Shown here one piece after another: positions 44,406 through 53,122 of a DNA stretch of 64,000 bases. This DNA comes from Sva-07 sp963716095. Its GTDB lineage: Bacteria; Actinomycetota; Acidimicrobiia; Acidimicrobiales; Ilumatobacteraceae. The notes beneath the pieces were generated by a model. The model ran no database searches. It saw only the letters and a program-made list of their open reading frames with translations, and was not told the DNA's origin. The translations under genes and the position numbers were made by a program. The number at the start of each line of letters is the position of its first letter. Within the stretch, counting starts at the first letter, position 1. The stretch is from positions 32,910 to 96,909 of the forward strand of contig CAVQSV010000006.1 in NCBI GenBank assembly GCA_963716095.1, in the 5' to 3' direction.

Positions 44406-46013
44406 ATGAGCTTCGACGTGGTGATCCGCAACGGCCTGCTCGTCGACGGCACCGGAGCGATCGGCCGCCCTGGCGACCTGGGCATCACCGACGGTCGGAT
44501 CACCGCGATCACCGCGGACGGCGACGATCTGTCGACCGCGGAGACCGCTCGCACCGTCGATGCCACCGGTCGAATCGTGGCCCCCGGTTTCATCGACATC
44601 CACACCCATTCCGACCTGTCACATCTGGTCGATCCTCGCGCCGAGAGCCAGATCCGCCAGGGTGTCACCACCGAAGCGATCGGCCAGTGCGGCATCAGCC
44701 TGGCGCCGTGCACGCACGAGAGCCGGGCGACGCTGTTCGGCCAGATGGGTGCCGGCGACCGAGGCGACTGGACCAGCTACGGCGAACTGCTGGCCACGAT
44801 GGACGACGCGCACATCGCCACCAACGTGGTCGGCATGGTCGGCCATGGCGCGCTGCGCCACACGGTGATGGGCGCCGATCAGCCCCGACCCGCCACCGAC
44901 GACGAGATCGCCGCAATGGTGGCGCTGCTCGAACAGTCACTGGAAGAAGGGGCCTTCGGGTTCACCACCGGACTCGAATACCACCCGGGCAAGTCGGCGA
45001 CCTTCGACGAATTGGCGGCGCTGTGTTCGGTGGTCACCGCGGCCGATGGCATCTATGCCACGCACTCGCGCAACCGCGACCGGCGGTACTTCGTCGGCTT
45101 CGGCGAGGCACTCGACCTCGCACGCGAGAGCGGCGTGCGGCTCCAGATCTCCCATGTCAACCCCAAGTACGGCCGCCCCGAACGCACGATGGCCAACACA
45201 CTGCAGATGATCGAGTGGGCTCGCGACGAGGGCCTCGACGTGGCGATGGACATGATGCCGACCAACTGGAACCACACCACTGCAACGGCGATGTTGCCGT
45301 CGTGGTCGTTCGGGCTGTCGACCGACGAGATGTTGGCGCTGTTACGGACGGTTGACGGCCGCCGCCGTCTGCGCCGCAATCCCCTGCCGATGTGGCAGCT
45401 GGTGGTCGAGGAACGCTGGGACCGGATCCGCCTGCTCAGTTCGTCGGCGAACAGCGAGCTCGTCGGCCGCACGATCGCCGACATCGCTGTCGAGCGGAAC
45501 ACCGACGACGGGTGGGACGCGCTCTTCGATCTGCTGCTCGCGGAAGGCGCCCGGTTCAAGGGGCTGATGCTGACCGGCGAGGCGTTCGCCGAGGAGGACA
45601 ACCGCCTGGCGCTCGAACACCCGCTGTGCGCCGTCGAGTCCGACACGATGGCAGCCGCCAACGACGGTCCGCTGGCCGGTCGCATGATGGGCGTGCTGGG
45701 CTACAACTGGGTGGCCCGCTTCCTCGGGCACTACGTCCGCGATCAGCGGGTGTTGAGCCTGGAAGATGGTGTGCGACGCTTGACGCAGTTGCCGGCCTCG
45801 CGGCTGGGGCTCACCGACCGTGGCGAACTGCGCATCGGTGCTGCCGCCGACGTGGTCGTGTTCGACCTCGAGGGTGTCCGCGACAACTCGTCGTTCGCCG
45901 ACGCGACCGTGTACGCCGACGGCATCGACGAGGTCATCGTCAACGGTGTCACGGCGTTCTCGAACGGAACCCGCACGCCGGACCACGCTGGTCAGGTGCT
46001 GCGCCGCACCTGA
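44406..46013 (+). CDS. N-acyl-D-amino-acid deacylase (D-aminoacylase) family amidohydrolase
   Basis: Zinc amidohydrolase of 535 residues that should remove an acyl group from N-acyl-D-amino acids or a related substrate. The family signature is complete: GRIVAPGFIDIHTHSDLS (HxH), the bridging Cys in AIGQCGISLAP, a His in YATHSRN, another in LQISHVNPKYG and Asp in VESDTMAA. The C-terminal part ends with RGELRIGAAADVVVFDLEGV of the composite beta domain. It has a leaderless-type promoter. The exact acyl or amino-acid specificity cannot be read. Confidence 0.88.
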   Translation: MSFDVVIRNGLLVDGTGAIGRPGDLGITDGRITAITADGDDLSTAETARTVDATGRIVAPGFIDIHTHSDLSHLVDPRAESQIRQGVTTEAIGQCGISLAPCTHESRATLFGQMGAGDRGDWTSYGELLATMDDAHIATNVVGMVGHGALRHTVMGADQPRPATDDEIAAMVALLEQSLEEGAFGFTTGLEYHPGKSATFDELAALCSVVTAADGIYATHSRNRDRRYFVGFGEALDLARESGVRLQISHVNPKYGRPERTMANTLQMIEWARDEGLDVAMDMMPTNWNHTTATAMLPSWSFGLSTDEMLALLRTVDGRRRLRRNPLPMWQLVVEERWDRIRLLSSSANSELVGRTIADIAVERNTDDGWDALFDLLLAEGARFKGLMLTGEAFAEEDNRLALEHPLCAVESDTMAAANDGPLAGRMMGVLGYNWVARFLGHYVRDQRVLSLEDGVRRLTQLPASRLGLTDRGELRIGAAADVVVFDLEGVRDNSSFADATVYADGIDEVIVNGVTAFSNGTRTPDHAGQVLRRT

Positions 46014-46111
46014 CCTCGACCGGCGACACCGGCGGGAAGCTGGTGCGAGACTGGTGGGTATGGGACGTTCGACCCGAGCAACGAGGCCAGCGTTGCCCGA
46101 GACTCGGAGTC

Positions 46112-46546
46112 GTGAACGTGGTCGCTGACGAGCAGCCGATCGAACGCAACCGGGTGGTTCGCGGCGCGTGGTTCGTGCTCGGCTGGGCGGCGGTGGCACT
46201 CGGAGGGGTCGGTGTCGTGGTGCCCGGCTTGCCGACCACCGGGTTCATGGTCGCTGCAGCTGCATGCTTCGCGAAGTCCAGCCCACGCTTCGAGCAGTGG
46301 GTACTCGACTTGCCGGGAGTCGGTAAGGCGGTGGCCGACTACCGCTCAGGGCTCGGCATGCCCCGTCGAGCGAAGGTGGTCGCCATCTCGATGATGACCG
46401 TGGCGATCGCGATCAGCGTCGGCCTGCTCGTCGACCACCCCGCTGTGCGCATCACGATCGTGGCTGCCGGCGTGATCGGCGCCTGGTACATCGTCCGCCG
46501 GGTGCCCACTGCCCCACCCTCACCATCCCCGACGGAAGGACACTGA
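46112..46546 (+). CDS. DUF454 (YbaN-like) small membrane protein
   Basis: A 144-residue membrane protein of the DUF454/YbaN family, function unknown. Features are RGAWFVLGWAAVALGGVGVVVPGLPTTGFMVAAAACFAKSSPRFEQWVLD, the characteristic PGLPTT followed by SxR, and two further helices. GTG 46112 has GGAG seven bases upstream. It ends one base before the ATG of the amphi-Trp gene, so the two are cotranscribed. Confidence 0.8.
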   Translation: MNVVADEQPIERNRVVRGAWFVLGWAAVALGGVGVVVPGLPTTGFMVAAAACFAKSSPRFEQWVLDLPGVGKAVADYRSGLGMPRRAKVVAISMMTVAIAISVGLLVDHPAVRITIVAAGVIGAWYIVRRVPTAPPSPSPTEGH

Positions 46547-46547
46547 C

Positions 46548-46766
46548 ATGGACCTGCTCGAAATCGAGGACGCACGCCGCCTCCGCCGCGAGGAAGCCGC
46601 AGCCTGGTTGCATCAACTCGCCGACTCGCTCGCTCGCCACAACGAGGTCGAGTTCATCCGCGACGGGTTGCGCTATCGCGTCGCGGTTCCCGACGAACTC
46701 GAGTTCGAGGTCGAACTGGAGGTCGAGGACGACGGCACGAAGTTGGAGATCGAACTCCACTGGTGA
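46548..46766 (+). CDS. Amphi-Trp domain protein
   Basis: A 72-residue protein with the amphi-Trp domain, a small alpha-beta fold of unknown function seen in archaea and actinobacteria. It has RREEAAAWLHQLADSLARHNEVEF, then three acidic strands ending EIELHW with the terminal Trp. A strong ribosome-binding site (GGAAGGA) precedes ATG. A GATGAG-family repeat follows the stop by 18 bp. Confidence 0.8.
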   Translation: MDLLEIEDARRLRREEAAAWLHQLADSLARHNEVEFIRDGLRYRVAVPDELEFEVELEVEDDGTKLEIELHW

Positions 46767-46783
46767 CGTCGCCACCGCGCTGG

Positions 46784-46823
46784 CGATGAGCGAACCCACC
46801 AGATCTGCGGGATTCGCTCATCG
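46784..46823. repeat. Palindromic repeat P3, copy 3
   Basis: Arms CGATGAGCGAA and TTCGCTCATCG around CCCACCAGATCTGCGGGA. It lies between the convergent amphi-Trp and lipoprotein genes. Confidence 0.78.
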
Positions 46824-46846
46824 TCGCCGACGGCGACGGCGTCCCG

Positions 46847-47407
46847 TCATCCGCAGCCGAGGGCGTTGAACACCTCGACGACTTGCACGAGTGGATAGTC
46901 GCCGACACGTTCGTCCCAGCGACCTTCGCTGTAGGCAGCGAGGTCGGCTTCGAGGTTGTCGAGCCCAGCGCGCATCGACCCGAACGACTCACCTTCGACG
47001 TCCTGGTACGGCCGCAGCACGGCGATGTCCGCCTGGAGGTCCTCGACGGTCGTGAACTCGAAGACCAACTCGAGCGCCTCCTGCTCTTCGAGCACCGACA
47101 ACTGTGCTCCGGTGTCGCGCACTCCGAGGACGGCCTCTTCCAGCGCCGCGCAGTCGACGTTGGCGGTGTCGACATCGTCCGATTCGGACTCGGTCGGCGC
47201 GGTGGTTGCGGCTGGCTGGTCGCCATTCGACTCGACCTCGACGCCGGCATCGCCGCCCGTGTCTGTGGCGTCGTCGGACCCATCCGATGAGCACACGCCC
47301 ACGATCAGGGCGCACACGACGACCGCGGCGCGCAGCGCACGCCGGGATCTGAGGTCTGCTCCGATGGTTCCGGAGCGACGTGAGCTGGGTTCGAACGACA
47401 ACTGCAT
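46847..47407 (-). CDS. Putative lipoprotein, function unknown
   Basis: A 186-residue exported protein. A 28-residue basic N-terminus leads into a hydrophobic stretch with a lipobox-like VGVC (about residue 43), so it is probably lipid-anchored. The extracellular part has an acidic linker and a helical domain of about 110 residues (CAALEEAVLGVRDTGAQLSV, then TTVEDLQADIAVLRPYQ) ending with VFNALGCG, with two Cys that could form a disulfide. No family recognised. GAAGAG precedes the ATG directly. It lies between two P3 repeats. Confidence 0.68.
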   Translation of the reverse strand: MQLSFEPSSRRSGTIGADLRSRRALRAAVVVCALIVGVCSSDGSDDATDTGGDAGVEVESNGDQPAATTAPTESESDDVDTANVDCAALEEAVLGVRDTGAQLSVLEEQEALELVFEFTTVEDLQADIAVLRPYQDVEGESFGSMRAGLDNLEADLAAYSEGRWDERVGDYPLVQVVEVFNALGCG

Positions 47408-47489
47408 CTCTTCATTGTTCTCGCAGCCGTCGCCGACGCATATGGGCCGATCGACGTAGGGCCACGGCTGCCGGGTCGTCACCCCGCCG

Positions 47490-47529
47490 CGATGAGCGAA
47501 CCCACCAGATCTGCGTGGCTCGCTCATCG
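47490..47529. repeat. Palindromic repeat P3, copy 4
   Basis: Arms CGATGAGCGA and TCGCTCATCG around ACCCACCAGATCTGCGTGGC; nearly identical to the copy at 46784. It lies between the lipoprotein and ABC transporter genes, which are divergent. Confidence 0.78.
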
Positions 47530-47588
47530 CTCGGCACCTGCCATGCTGGGGAGGCCGGCCTGGCAGGCCGAGCAGAGAGTGAGGGCCC

Positions 47589-48530
47589 GTGGACACCGCA
47601 ATCGCCATCGAGAACGTCGTCAAGACGTTCGGAGCGACCCGAGCGCTCGACGGATTGAACGTCGAGGTCAGCACCGGTGAGGTGCACGGTTACCTCGGAC
47701 CCAACGGCGCTGGGAAGTCGGTGACCATCCGGACGCTGCTCGGGCTCCTGCGTCACGACAGCGGCACGGTGCGCCTGCTCGGTGGCGACCCGTGGTTCGA
47801 CGCCGTCGACCTCCATCACCGGATCGCGTACGTTCCCGGCGACGTCAGCCTGTGGCCGAATCTGTCGGGCGGCGAGATCATCGACTACTTCGGACGCCTG
47901 CGCGGCGATCTCGACACGGCGAAACGCGACGACCTGATCGAACGGTTCGAGCTCGACCCGACGAAGAAGTCGAGCACCTACTCGAAGGGCAACCGGCAGA
48001 AGGTGGCGCTGGTGACAGCGCTGTCGTCGAACGCCGAGCTGTTGCTGCTCGACGAGCCGACGGCCGGGCTCGATCCGCTGATGGAAACCGTGTTCCAGTC
48101 GGCGATCGCCGAGGCCGTCGCCGAAGGACGCACGGTCTTCCTGTCGAGCCACATCCTCGCCGAGGTCGAGAAGCTGTGCGACCGGGTGACGATCATCCGC
48201 AACGGACGCACGGTGCTGAGTGGCACGCTCGACGATCTGCGCACGACCACACGCACCAGCATCGTCGCGGCAACGGAACGACCACCCGATGGTCTCGCTG
48301 ATGAACCCGGCGTGCACAGCGTGCACACCGACGAAGCGGGCCACGTGCACGTCCAGGTCGACAACGCCCGATTGGCCGACGTGATGCGAGTACTCGCATC
48401 GTTCGAGATCATCTCGCTCGTGAGCCAGCCGCCGACGCTCGAAGAGCTGTTCCTCGCCGAGTACGACGTCAGCACGCCCGTGAGGAACGCGCAGATGCCG
48501 GCACCCGCCGACCCGGAGGCCCGGTTGTGA
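47589..48530 (+). CDS. ABC transporter ATP-binding protein (ABC-2 exporter type)
   Basis: ATPase subunit of 313 residues energising an exporter. Walker A is GPNGAGKS, the signature motif YSKGNRQKVAL (a variant of LSGGQ found in polyketide-antibiotic exporters), Walker B LLLLDEPTAGLDP and the switch His in LSSHILAEVEKLC. A C-terminal 85-residue extension (ERPPDGLADEPGVHSVH) is typical of drug and antibiotic exporters. GTG 47589 follows GTGAGGGC. Its stop overlaps the start of the permease gene by four bases. Confidence 0.92.
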   Translation: MDTAIAIENVVKTFGATRALDGLNVEVSTGEVHGYLGPNGAGKSVTIRTLLGLLRHDSGTVRLLGGDPWFDAVDLHHRIAYVPGDVSLWPNLSGGEIIDYFGRLRGDLDTAKRDDLIERFELDPTKKSSTYSKGNRQKVALVTALSSNAELLLLDEPTAGLDPLMETVFQSAIAEAVAEGRTVFLSSHILAEVEKLCDRVTIIRNGRTVLSGTLDDLRTTTRTSIVAATERPPDGLADEPGVHSVHTDEAGHVHVQVDNARLADVMRVLASFEIISLVSQPPTLEELFLAEYDVSTPVRNAQMPAPADPEARL

Positions 48531-50179
48531 GCACGCTCACCGCCGGCGACACCACTTCGTCCACGCAGGCCGCGCCTCGCCAGGAGCGGCAACCCGAGCC
48601 GCTGGCGCGGTTCTGGACGCAGCTGCGCTTCATGGCGCGGCGCGACCGGGTCAGGGGGCCGGTGTGGGTGGTCTCGTTCGTCGGCCTCGTCGCCGCCTCC
48701 GCGGCCAGCGTCGTCGGGCTGTACTCGACACCCGAGGACCTCCAGTCGTACGCCACCGTCGCCCAGGCCAATGCGGCAATCAAGGCGCTCACCGGCCCCG
48801 GATACGGCCTCGACGACCCGACCCAGGGCGCCGTCGTGATGAACGAGGTGTCGCTGTACACCTACGTCGCGATTGCGCTGATGTGCATCTTCATGCTGGT
48901 GCGCCACACCCGTGCCGAGGAGGAGACCGACCGCGCCGAACTGGTCCGAGCCGCGCCGGTCGGGCGCTATGCCACGCTCGCCGCTGCGATCACCTGGGTG
49001 TTCCTGCTGTCATTGGCAATCTCGGTCGGCAACTCGATCGTGATGGTGGCCTTCGGCCTGTCGGCCGGCGGGTCGCTCGCCTACGGAGCGGCCACGCTGG
49101 CGACCGCCTGGGTGTTCATCGGCATCGCCGCTGTCACCGCGCAGGTCGCTGCGAGCGCCCGGGCCTCGCTGTCGATGGCGGGATCCGTGCTCGGCTTCTT
49201 CTTCCTGGTTCGAGCGGTCGGCGACATGGGCAACGGTTGGATGACGTGGCTGTCGCCGATCGGAGTCGCCCAGGCGATCCGGCCGTTCGCCGACGAACGC
49301 TGGTGGGTGCTCCCGCCGCTCGTCGTGCTCGGGACGGCGCTGGTCGTCGCCGGGTGGATGTTGATGGGCCGGCGCGACCTCGGAGCAGGGCTGATGTCGC
49401 AGCGTCCCGGGCCGGCGGAAGCATCCGAATCGCTCGACTCCCCGTTCGCGCTGGCCGTCCGGCTGCAGCGGGCATCTGCAACCGGCTGGCTTGCCGGGAT
49501 CACGATCATCGCGTTCTTCATGGGGCTCGTCGCCGACCAGGCAGATGCGTTCGCCGACAACGAGGCGATTGCAGAGCTGTTCGCGCAGTCCGGTCAGGGA
49601 ACGATCACCGAGACGTTCCTGGCGACCGTCGTGCTGATGCTGGCGCTGTTCTCGTCCGGGTTCACCGTTGCCGCGGTGCTCCGTCTGCGCTCCGAGGAGA
49701 TCGCGGTGCGCGCGGAGCCGATACTGGCCACGCCCGTCGACCGGCGGAGCTGGTTGTGGAGCCACCTCGGTGTCAGCGTGATCGGATCGGTGGTCCTGAT
49801 GCTGTCGGGTGGCCTGATGACCGGGCTCGGCTACTACGCCGTGACCGGCGATCCGGACCAGCTCCTGGCGTTGACAGGGGCCAGCGCGACCATGGCGGTC
49901 GGTCTGATCGTGCTCGCGACGTTCACCGCTGCACTGTTCGGGCTGTCGGCTCGCCGGTCGATCTTCGCCTGGAGTTCGGTCGCCCTGGTGTTGGTGGTCG
50001 GCTTGCTCGCCGAAACGCTGAGCCTCCCGCAGTGGGTGCGCAACGTGTCGCCGTTCGAGCATCTCCCGGCGATGCCCGCCGCGTCGTTCGATCTGGTGCC
50101 CGTGATGATCCTGTTGATCGTTGCGGTCGCCCTGGAAGCGTTCGCCGTGTTCGCGCTCCGACGTCGCGACATCGGCTGA
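48527..50179 (+). CDS. ABC-2 type exporter permease (polyketide antibiotic exporter-like)
   Basis: Membrane subunit of 550 residues with about twelve helices arranged as two homologous halves (about 40-290 and 320-545), as in single-chain exporters of tetronasin or other polyketides. Each half has a periplasmic loop before helix 2 (GLYSTPEDLQSYA and GLVADQADAFADNEAIAELFA) and the charged EEETDRAELVRAAPVGR or SEEIAVRAEPILATPVDR segment. Together with the ATPase it forms one operon. No biosynthetic gene is nearby, so its substrate is unknown; resistance to an exogenous compound is possible. Confidence 0.88.
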   Translation: MSTLTAGDTTSSTQAAPRQERQPEPLARFWTQLRFMARRDRVRGPVWVVSFVGLVAASAASVVGLYSTPEDLQSYATVAQANAAIKALTGPGYGLDDPTQGAVVMNEVSLYTYVAIALMCIFMLVRHTRAEEETDRAELVRAAPVGRYATLAAAITWVFLLSLAISVGNSIVMVAFGLSAGGSLAYGAATLATAWVFIGIAAVTAQVAASARASLSMAGSVLGFFFLVRAVGDMGNGWMTWLSPIGVAQAIRPFADERWWVLPPLVVLGTALVVAGWMLMGRRDLGAGLMSQRPGPAEASESLDSPFALAVRLQRASATGWLAGITIIAFFMGLVADQADAFADNEAIAELFAQSGQGTITETFLATVVLMLALFSSGFTVAAVLRLRSEEIAVRAEPILATPVDRRSWLWSHLGVSVIGSVVLMLSGGLMTGLGYYAVTGDPDQLLALTGASATMAVGLIVLATFTAALFGLSARRSIFAWSSVALVLVVGLLAETLSLPQWVRNVSPFEHLPAMPAASFDLVPVMILLIVAVALEAFAVFALRRRDIG

Positions 50180-50202
50180 GCGTCGGTTGGGGCGTTCTCG
50201 GG

Positions 50203-51027
50203 TCAGCGGTCGAACACGGTGCGGAGTCCCGAGAAGGCCCACTCGAGATCGACGGGAACGGCCTGGTCGAGCGGCGCCCGGACGCTGAGCGCCTCGAGCA
50301 GATCGACCGCCTTTCCGACGAGGACGAAGTCCGACCCCGCGGCGCCGTCGGTGACGGCGACGTCGGAGCCGATCGAAACGTGGAACGACGTTTCGGGGTC
50401 GCTGGCGGTCACGTCGAAGCCACCGGACCGGGCCGCGCCACGCGTGAGCGCCAATCCGGGAGCCAGCGAGGCGACGTAGCGCAGCGAGGCGATGATCTCA
50501 TCGGGTTCTTCGGCTGGCGCCTCGCCGAGCGGGAGCAGGATGTCGCGTTCGTGGATCCACGAATCCCACAGCGCATGGTGAGCGACGGCGCTGACGCTGA
50601 CGTGGCCGGGAGGCGCCTCGGCCGGCAGCTCCCAGTCGGACGGTGCGAGCTCGGCGACCAGCGCCGCCAGCGACTCGGTCGACGCAGCGAAGGCCTCGAC
50701 GACATCGGTGACGCCCTGATCGGAGGTGGCCACCATCTGCGCCGGCGTGGCGACCGGGTCGAAGCTCGCAAGGATCTCGGTGGGCGTACCCGCCACGCCG
50801 GAGCCGATCGACGCCTCCCAGAACGAGTTGGTCGACGACAGGTGAATCGCCACGTCGAGCGCCGACCAACCATCGCATCGGCTCGGGTGTGACCACTGTT
50901 CCTCGCTCAGCCGGCCCAGGGTCTCGGCGAGACGGCGCCGCTGACGGATCAGCGGGACCCCGATCGCAGCGGGGTCGCCGTCGAGGGTGAGCAGCGGGGT
51001 GACTCCGTAGCGGGGCGACAACAACAT
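50203..51027 (-). CDS. Maleylpyruvate isomerase N-terminal/DinB-like fold protein
   Basis: A 274-residue soluble protein of the mycothiol-dependent maleylpyruvate isomerase-like (DinB_2) group. The N-terminal four-helix part has RLAETLGRLSEEQWSHPSRCDGWSALDVAIHLSS, and a metal-type His cluster in VSAVAHHALWDSWIHERD. The C-terminal 100 residues (ASDPETSFHVSIGSDVAVTDG) match the SCP2-like half. It may be a mycothiol-linked enzyme, but the reaction is not known. ATG 51027 is chosen at MLLSPRYG. It is convergent with the ABC permease. Confidence 0.75.
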   Translation of the reverse strand: MLLSPRYGVTPLLTLDGDPAAIGVPLIRQRRRLAETLGRLSEEQWSHPSRCDGWSALDVAIHLSSTNSFWEASIGSGVAGTPTEILASFDPVATPAQMVATSDQGVTDVVEAFAASTESLAALVAELAPSDWELPAEAPPGHVSVSAVAHHALWDSWIHERDILLPLGEAPAEEPDEIIASLRYVASLAPGLALTRGAARSGGFDVTASDPETSFHVSIGSDVAVTDGAAGSDFVLVGKAVDLLEALSVRAPLDQAVPVDLEWAFSGLRTVFDR

Positions 51028-51125
51028 CGGACCATCATCGCACCCGCTTCGGCCCTCGTTCTGTCCTTGCCTCGAGCGGTGGTGGTCTCCATGCTTGAAC
51101 CAGGAACCGAACAAAGGAGAAGCAC

Positions 51126-51974
51126 ATGGACATCCGAGGCCTGGGCTACATCGGGGTCACCGCCGAGTACGTCGACGAATGGCGCCCATACGGCGAGTTG
51201 TTGGGCGCCATGGTGTTCGATGACAGCGTCGGGCTCCGGCTGCGATTCGACGACCGACCGTACCGCGTGCTCGTCGGCAAGGGGCCGGACGGGTTGGCGT
51301 TCGCCGGGTGGGAGCTGCCGGACTCGGACGCGCTCGAGGCCGCCGTCACCCAGCTGAGTGCGGCCGGACTCACCGTCGACCGTGGATCGATCGACGAGTG
51401 CGAGCATCGGCGAGTGCGCGGACTGGTTCGAGCCACCGACCCGGGAGGGTTCACGCTCGAGCTGTTCCACGGACCAATCCTCGATCACCGGCTCTTCGTG
51501 TCACCCACCGGCGTCAGCGGGTTCACGACCGGGGCTCAAGGAATGGGGCACATCGTGCTGGGCACCCCCGCGCTCGATGAGTCGGTCGACTTCTACACCA
51601 ATGTGCTCGGGTTCCGGGTCAGCGACTACTGGCGGCCCGGAGACGATGACGTCGTCTTCCTTCGCTGTAATCAGCGCCACCACAGCCTCGCCCTCGTCCC
51701 GGCATCAGAACCGGCGCTCTACCACTTCATGGTCGAGGCTCGGACACTCGACGACGTCGGCTACACCCTCGATCGTCACATCGACTCGGGCACGCCGATC
51801 TCGATGACCCTGGGCAAGCACACCAACGATCACATGGTGTCCTTCTACAGCCGCTCCCCCTCGGGGTTCGACGTCGAATTCGGATGCGGCGGACTCCTCG
51901 TCGACGACGCGACCTGGACCGTCACCCAGATCACCAAACCGAGCTTCTGGGGCCACCGTTCCCCGACCTCATAG
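51126..51974 (+). CDS. Extradiol ring-cleavage dioxygenase (VOC family, BphC-like)
   Basis: A 282-residue two-module vicinal-oxygen-chelate protein, likely cleaving a catechol ring beside the hydroxyls. The second module carries the metal ligands in normal places: His in GMGHIVLGTP, His in LYHFMVEAR and Glu in GFDVEFG. HTNDHMVSFYSRSPSGFDVEF is the typical closing block with the active-site His and Tyr. The first module is non-catalytic. AAAGGAG lies seven bases before ATG. A role in steroid or aromatic catabolism is plausible given the monooxygenase elsewhere in the window. Confidence 0.85.
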   Translation: MDIRGLGYIGVTAEYVDEWRPYGELLGAMVFDDSVGLRLRFDDRPYRVLVGKGPDGLAFAGWELPDSDALEAAVTQLSAAGLTVDRGSIDECEHRRVRGLVRATDPGGFTLELFHGPILDHRLFVSPTGVSGFTTGAQGMGHIVLGTPALDESVDFYTNVLGFRVSDYWRPGDDDVVFLRCNQRHHSLALVPASEPALYHFMVEARTLDDVGYTLDRHIDSGTPISMTLGKHTNDHMVSFYSRSPSGFDVEFGCGGLLVDDATWTVTQITKPSFWGHRSPTS

Positions 51975-52070
51975 CCATCTCGACGAGGTCGCGCCGAGCA
52001 AGCGCGCCCGCCGGGTCTCGAGACGTCAACGAGAGCAACGCAACACACTGCGAACGCCCACGCCGAACGC

Positions 52071-52922
52071 TCAGCGCCGCAGATCTGCGATCAGACGAGC
52101 GAGCCGGTCGCTCACCTGGCGGGGCACGAGCGGGTTCGTCACCGCGATGCCGAGCGCGTCCACCCCGACGAGGTACCGCTGCCGCGGGCGGCTCGACTCG
52201 ACTGCGGACACGATGGTTCGGGCGACGATGTCCGGTGGCGGAGCGAGCGTCGTGACGAGCTCCGCCACCTGCTGCATGCGTCCGTATGCATGCTGATACG
52301 GCGAGTCGCCGGCCGACTCGCGTTCGGCGGCCTTGGCCTTCGCTCGCTGCTCGATCTCGGTCTTGAAGAAGCCGGGCTCGATCACCGAGACCCGCACACC
52401 GAACGAGGCGACCTCCATCCGCAGCACGTCGGACAACGCCTCGAGGCCGAACTTGGACGCGTGGTACCAGCCGTTGAGTGGCAGGATCGCGGCCCGACCA
52501 GCGATCGAGGAGATCATCACGATGCGACCGGCGCCGCGCTCGCGCATCGCCGGCAGTGCGCACGACGACACCACCGCCGGCGCGATCAGGTTGACGTCGA
52601 GCTGCCGGCGTGCTTCGGCCGCCGACACCTCCTCCACCGCTCCCAGCTCGCTGTACCCGGCGTTGTTCACGACTGCGTAGAAGTCCGGCAGCTCCGACCA
52701 GCGGTCGACGACGGCGTCGTGGTCGCTGACATCGAGCACGAGCGGGTGGACGCGGTCAGCGACACCGGCCGCGCTCGCAGCCTCGGCGAGCGCGTCGGCC
52801 TTGGCAGCCGAACGAACCGTGCCCCAGGTGTCCCACCCGCGGTCGGCGAACCGCAACGTGGACGAGAGTCCGATCCCCGAGTTGGCTCCGGTCACGAGAA
52901 CCGGACCTGGTCGATCACCCAT
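52071..52922 (-). CDS. Short-chain dehydrogenase/reductase
   Basis: NAD(P)-dependent SDR of 283 residues. It has the cofactor motif TGANSGIG, NNAGYSELG, the active-site Ser in MISSIAGRAA and YHASK (YxxxK), followed by PGFFKTEIEQR. The C-terminal extension of about 60 residues (PPDIVARTIVSAVESSRPRQRYLVG) is of the kind seen in SDRs acting on lipids or steroids. ATG 52922 has GAGGGAGG at seven bases, a very strong site. The roughly 200 bp upstream to the next gene contain no other supported feature. Confidence 0.88.
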   Translation of the reverse strand: MGDRPGPVLVTGANSGIGLSSTLRFADRGWDTWGTVRSAAKADALAEAASAAGVADRVHPLVLDVSDHDAVVDRWSELPDFYAVVNNAGYSELGAVEEVSAAEARRQLDVNLIAPAVVSSCALPAMRERGAGRIVMISSIAGRAAILPLNGWYHASKFGLEALSDVLRMEVASFGVRVSVIEPGFFKTEIEQRAKAKAAERESAGDSPYQHAYGRMQQVAELVTTLAPPPDIVARTIVSAVESSRPRQRYLVGVDALGIAVTNPLVPRQVSDRLARLIADLRR

Positions 52923-53122
52923 GCTGCACCTCCCTCTCGGTCCCGAACGTAGCGAACCGTGGGCGTGCCGCGACCAGTCGATGTGCGCCGCCGAACAGCG
53001 CTTCGTCACCAACTCGGCGCGTCGGCTCCCTTCCTCGACCCGCACTCCTCGTGAGAGGAATGGGGTTCGACGACTGCCGGGGCTGCGGACGCGCAGGCCG
53101 TGGCGGGTCGAGATGGTGCTGT

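Noticed and set aside
18041..47529. CRISPR array
   Set aside because: The repeats are palindromic, widely scattered and not regularly spaced with spacers, and no cas gene is present.
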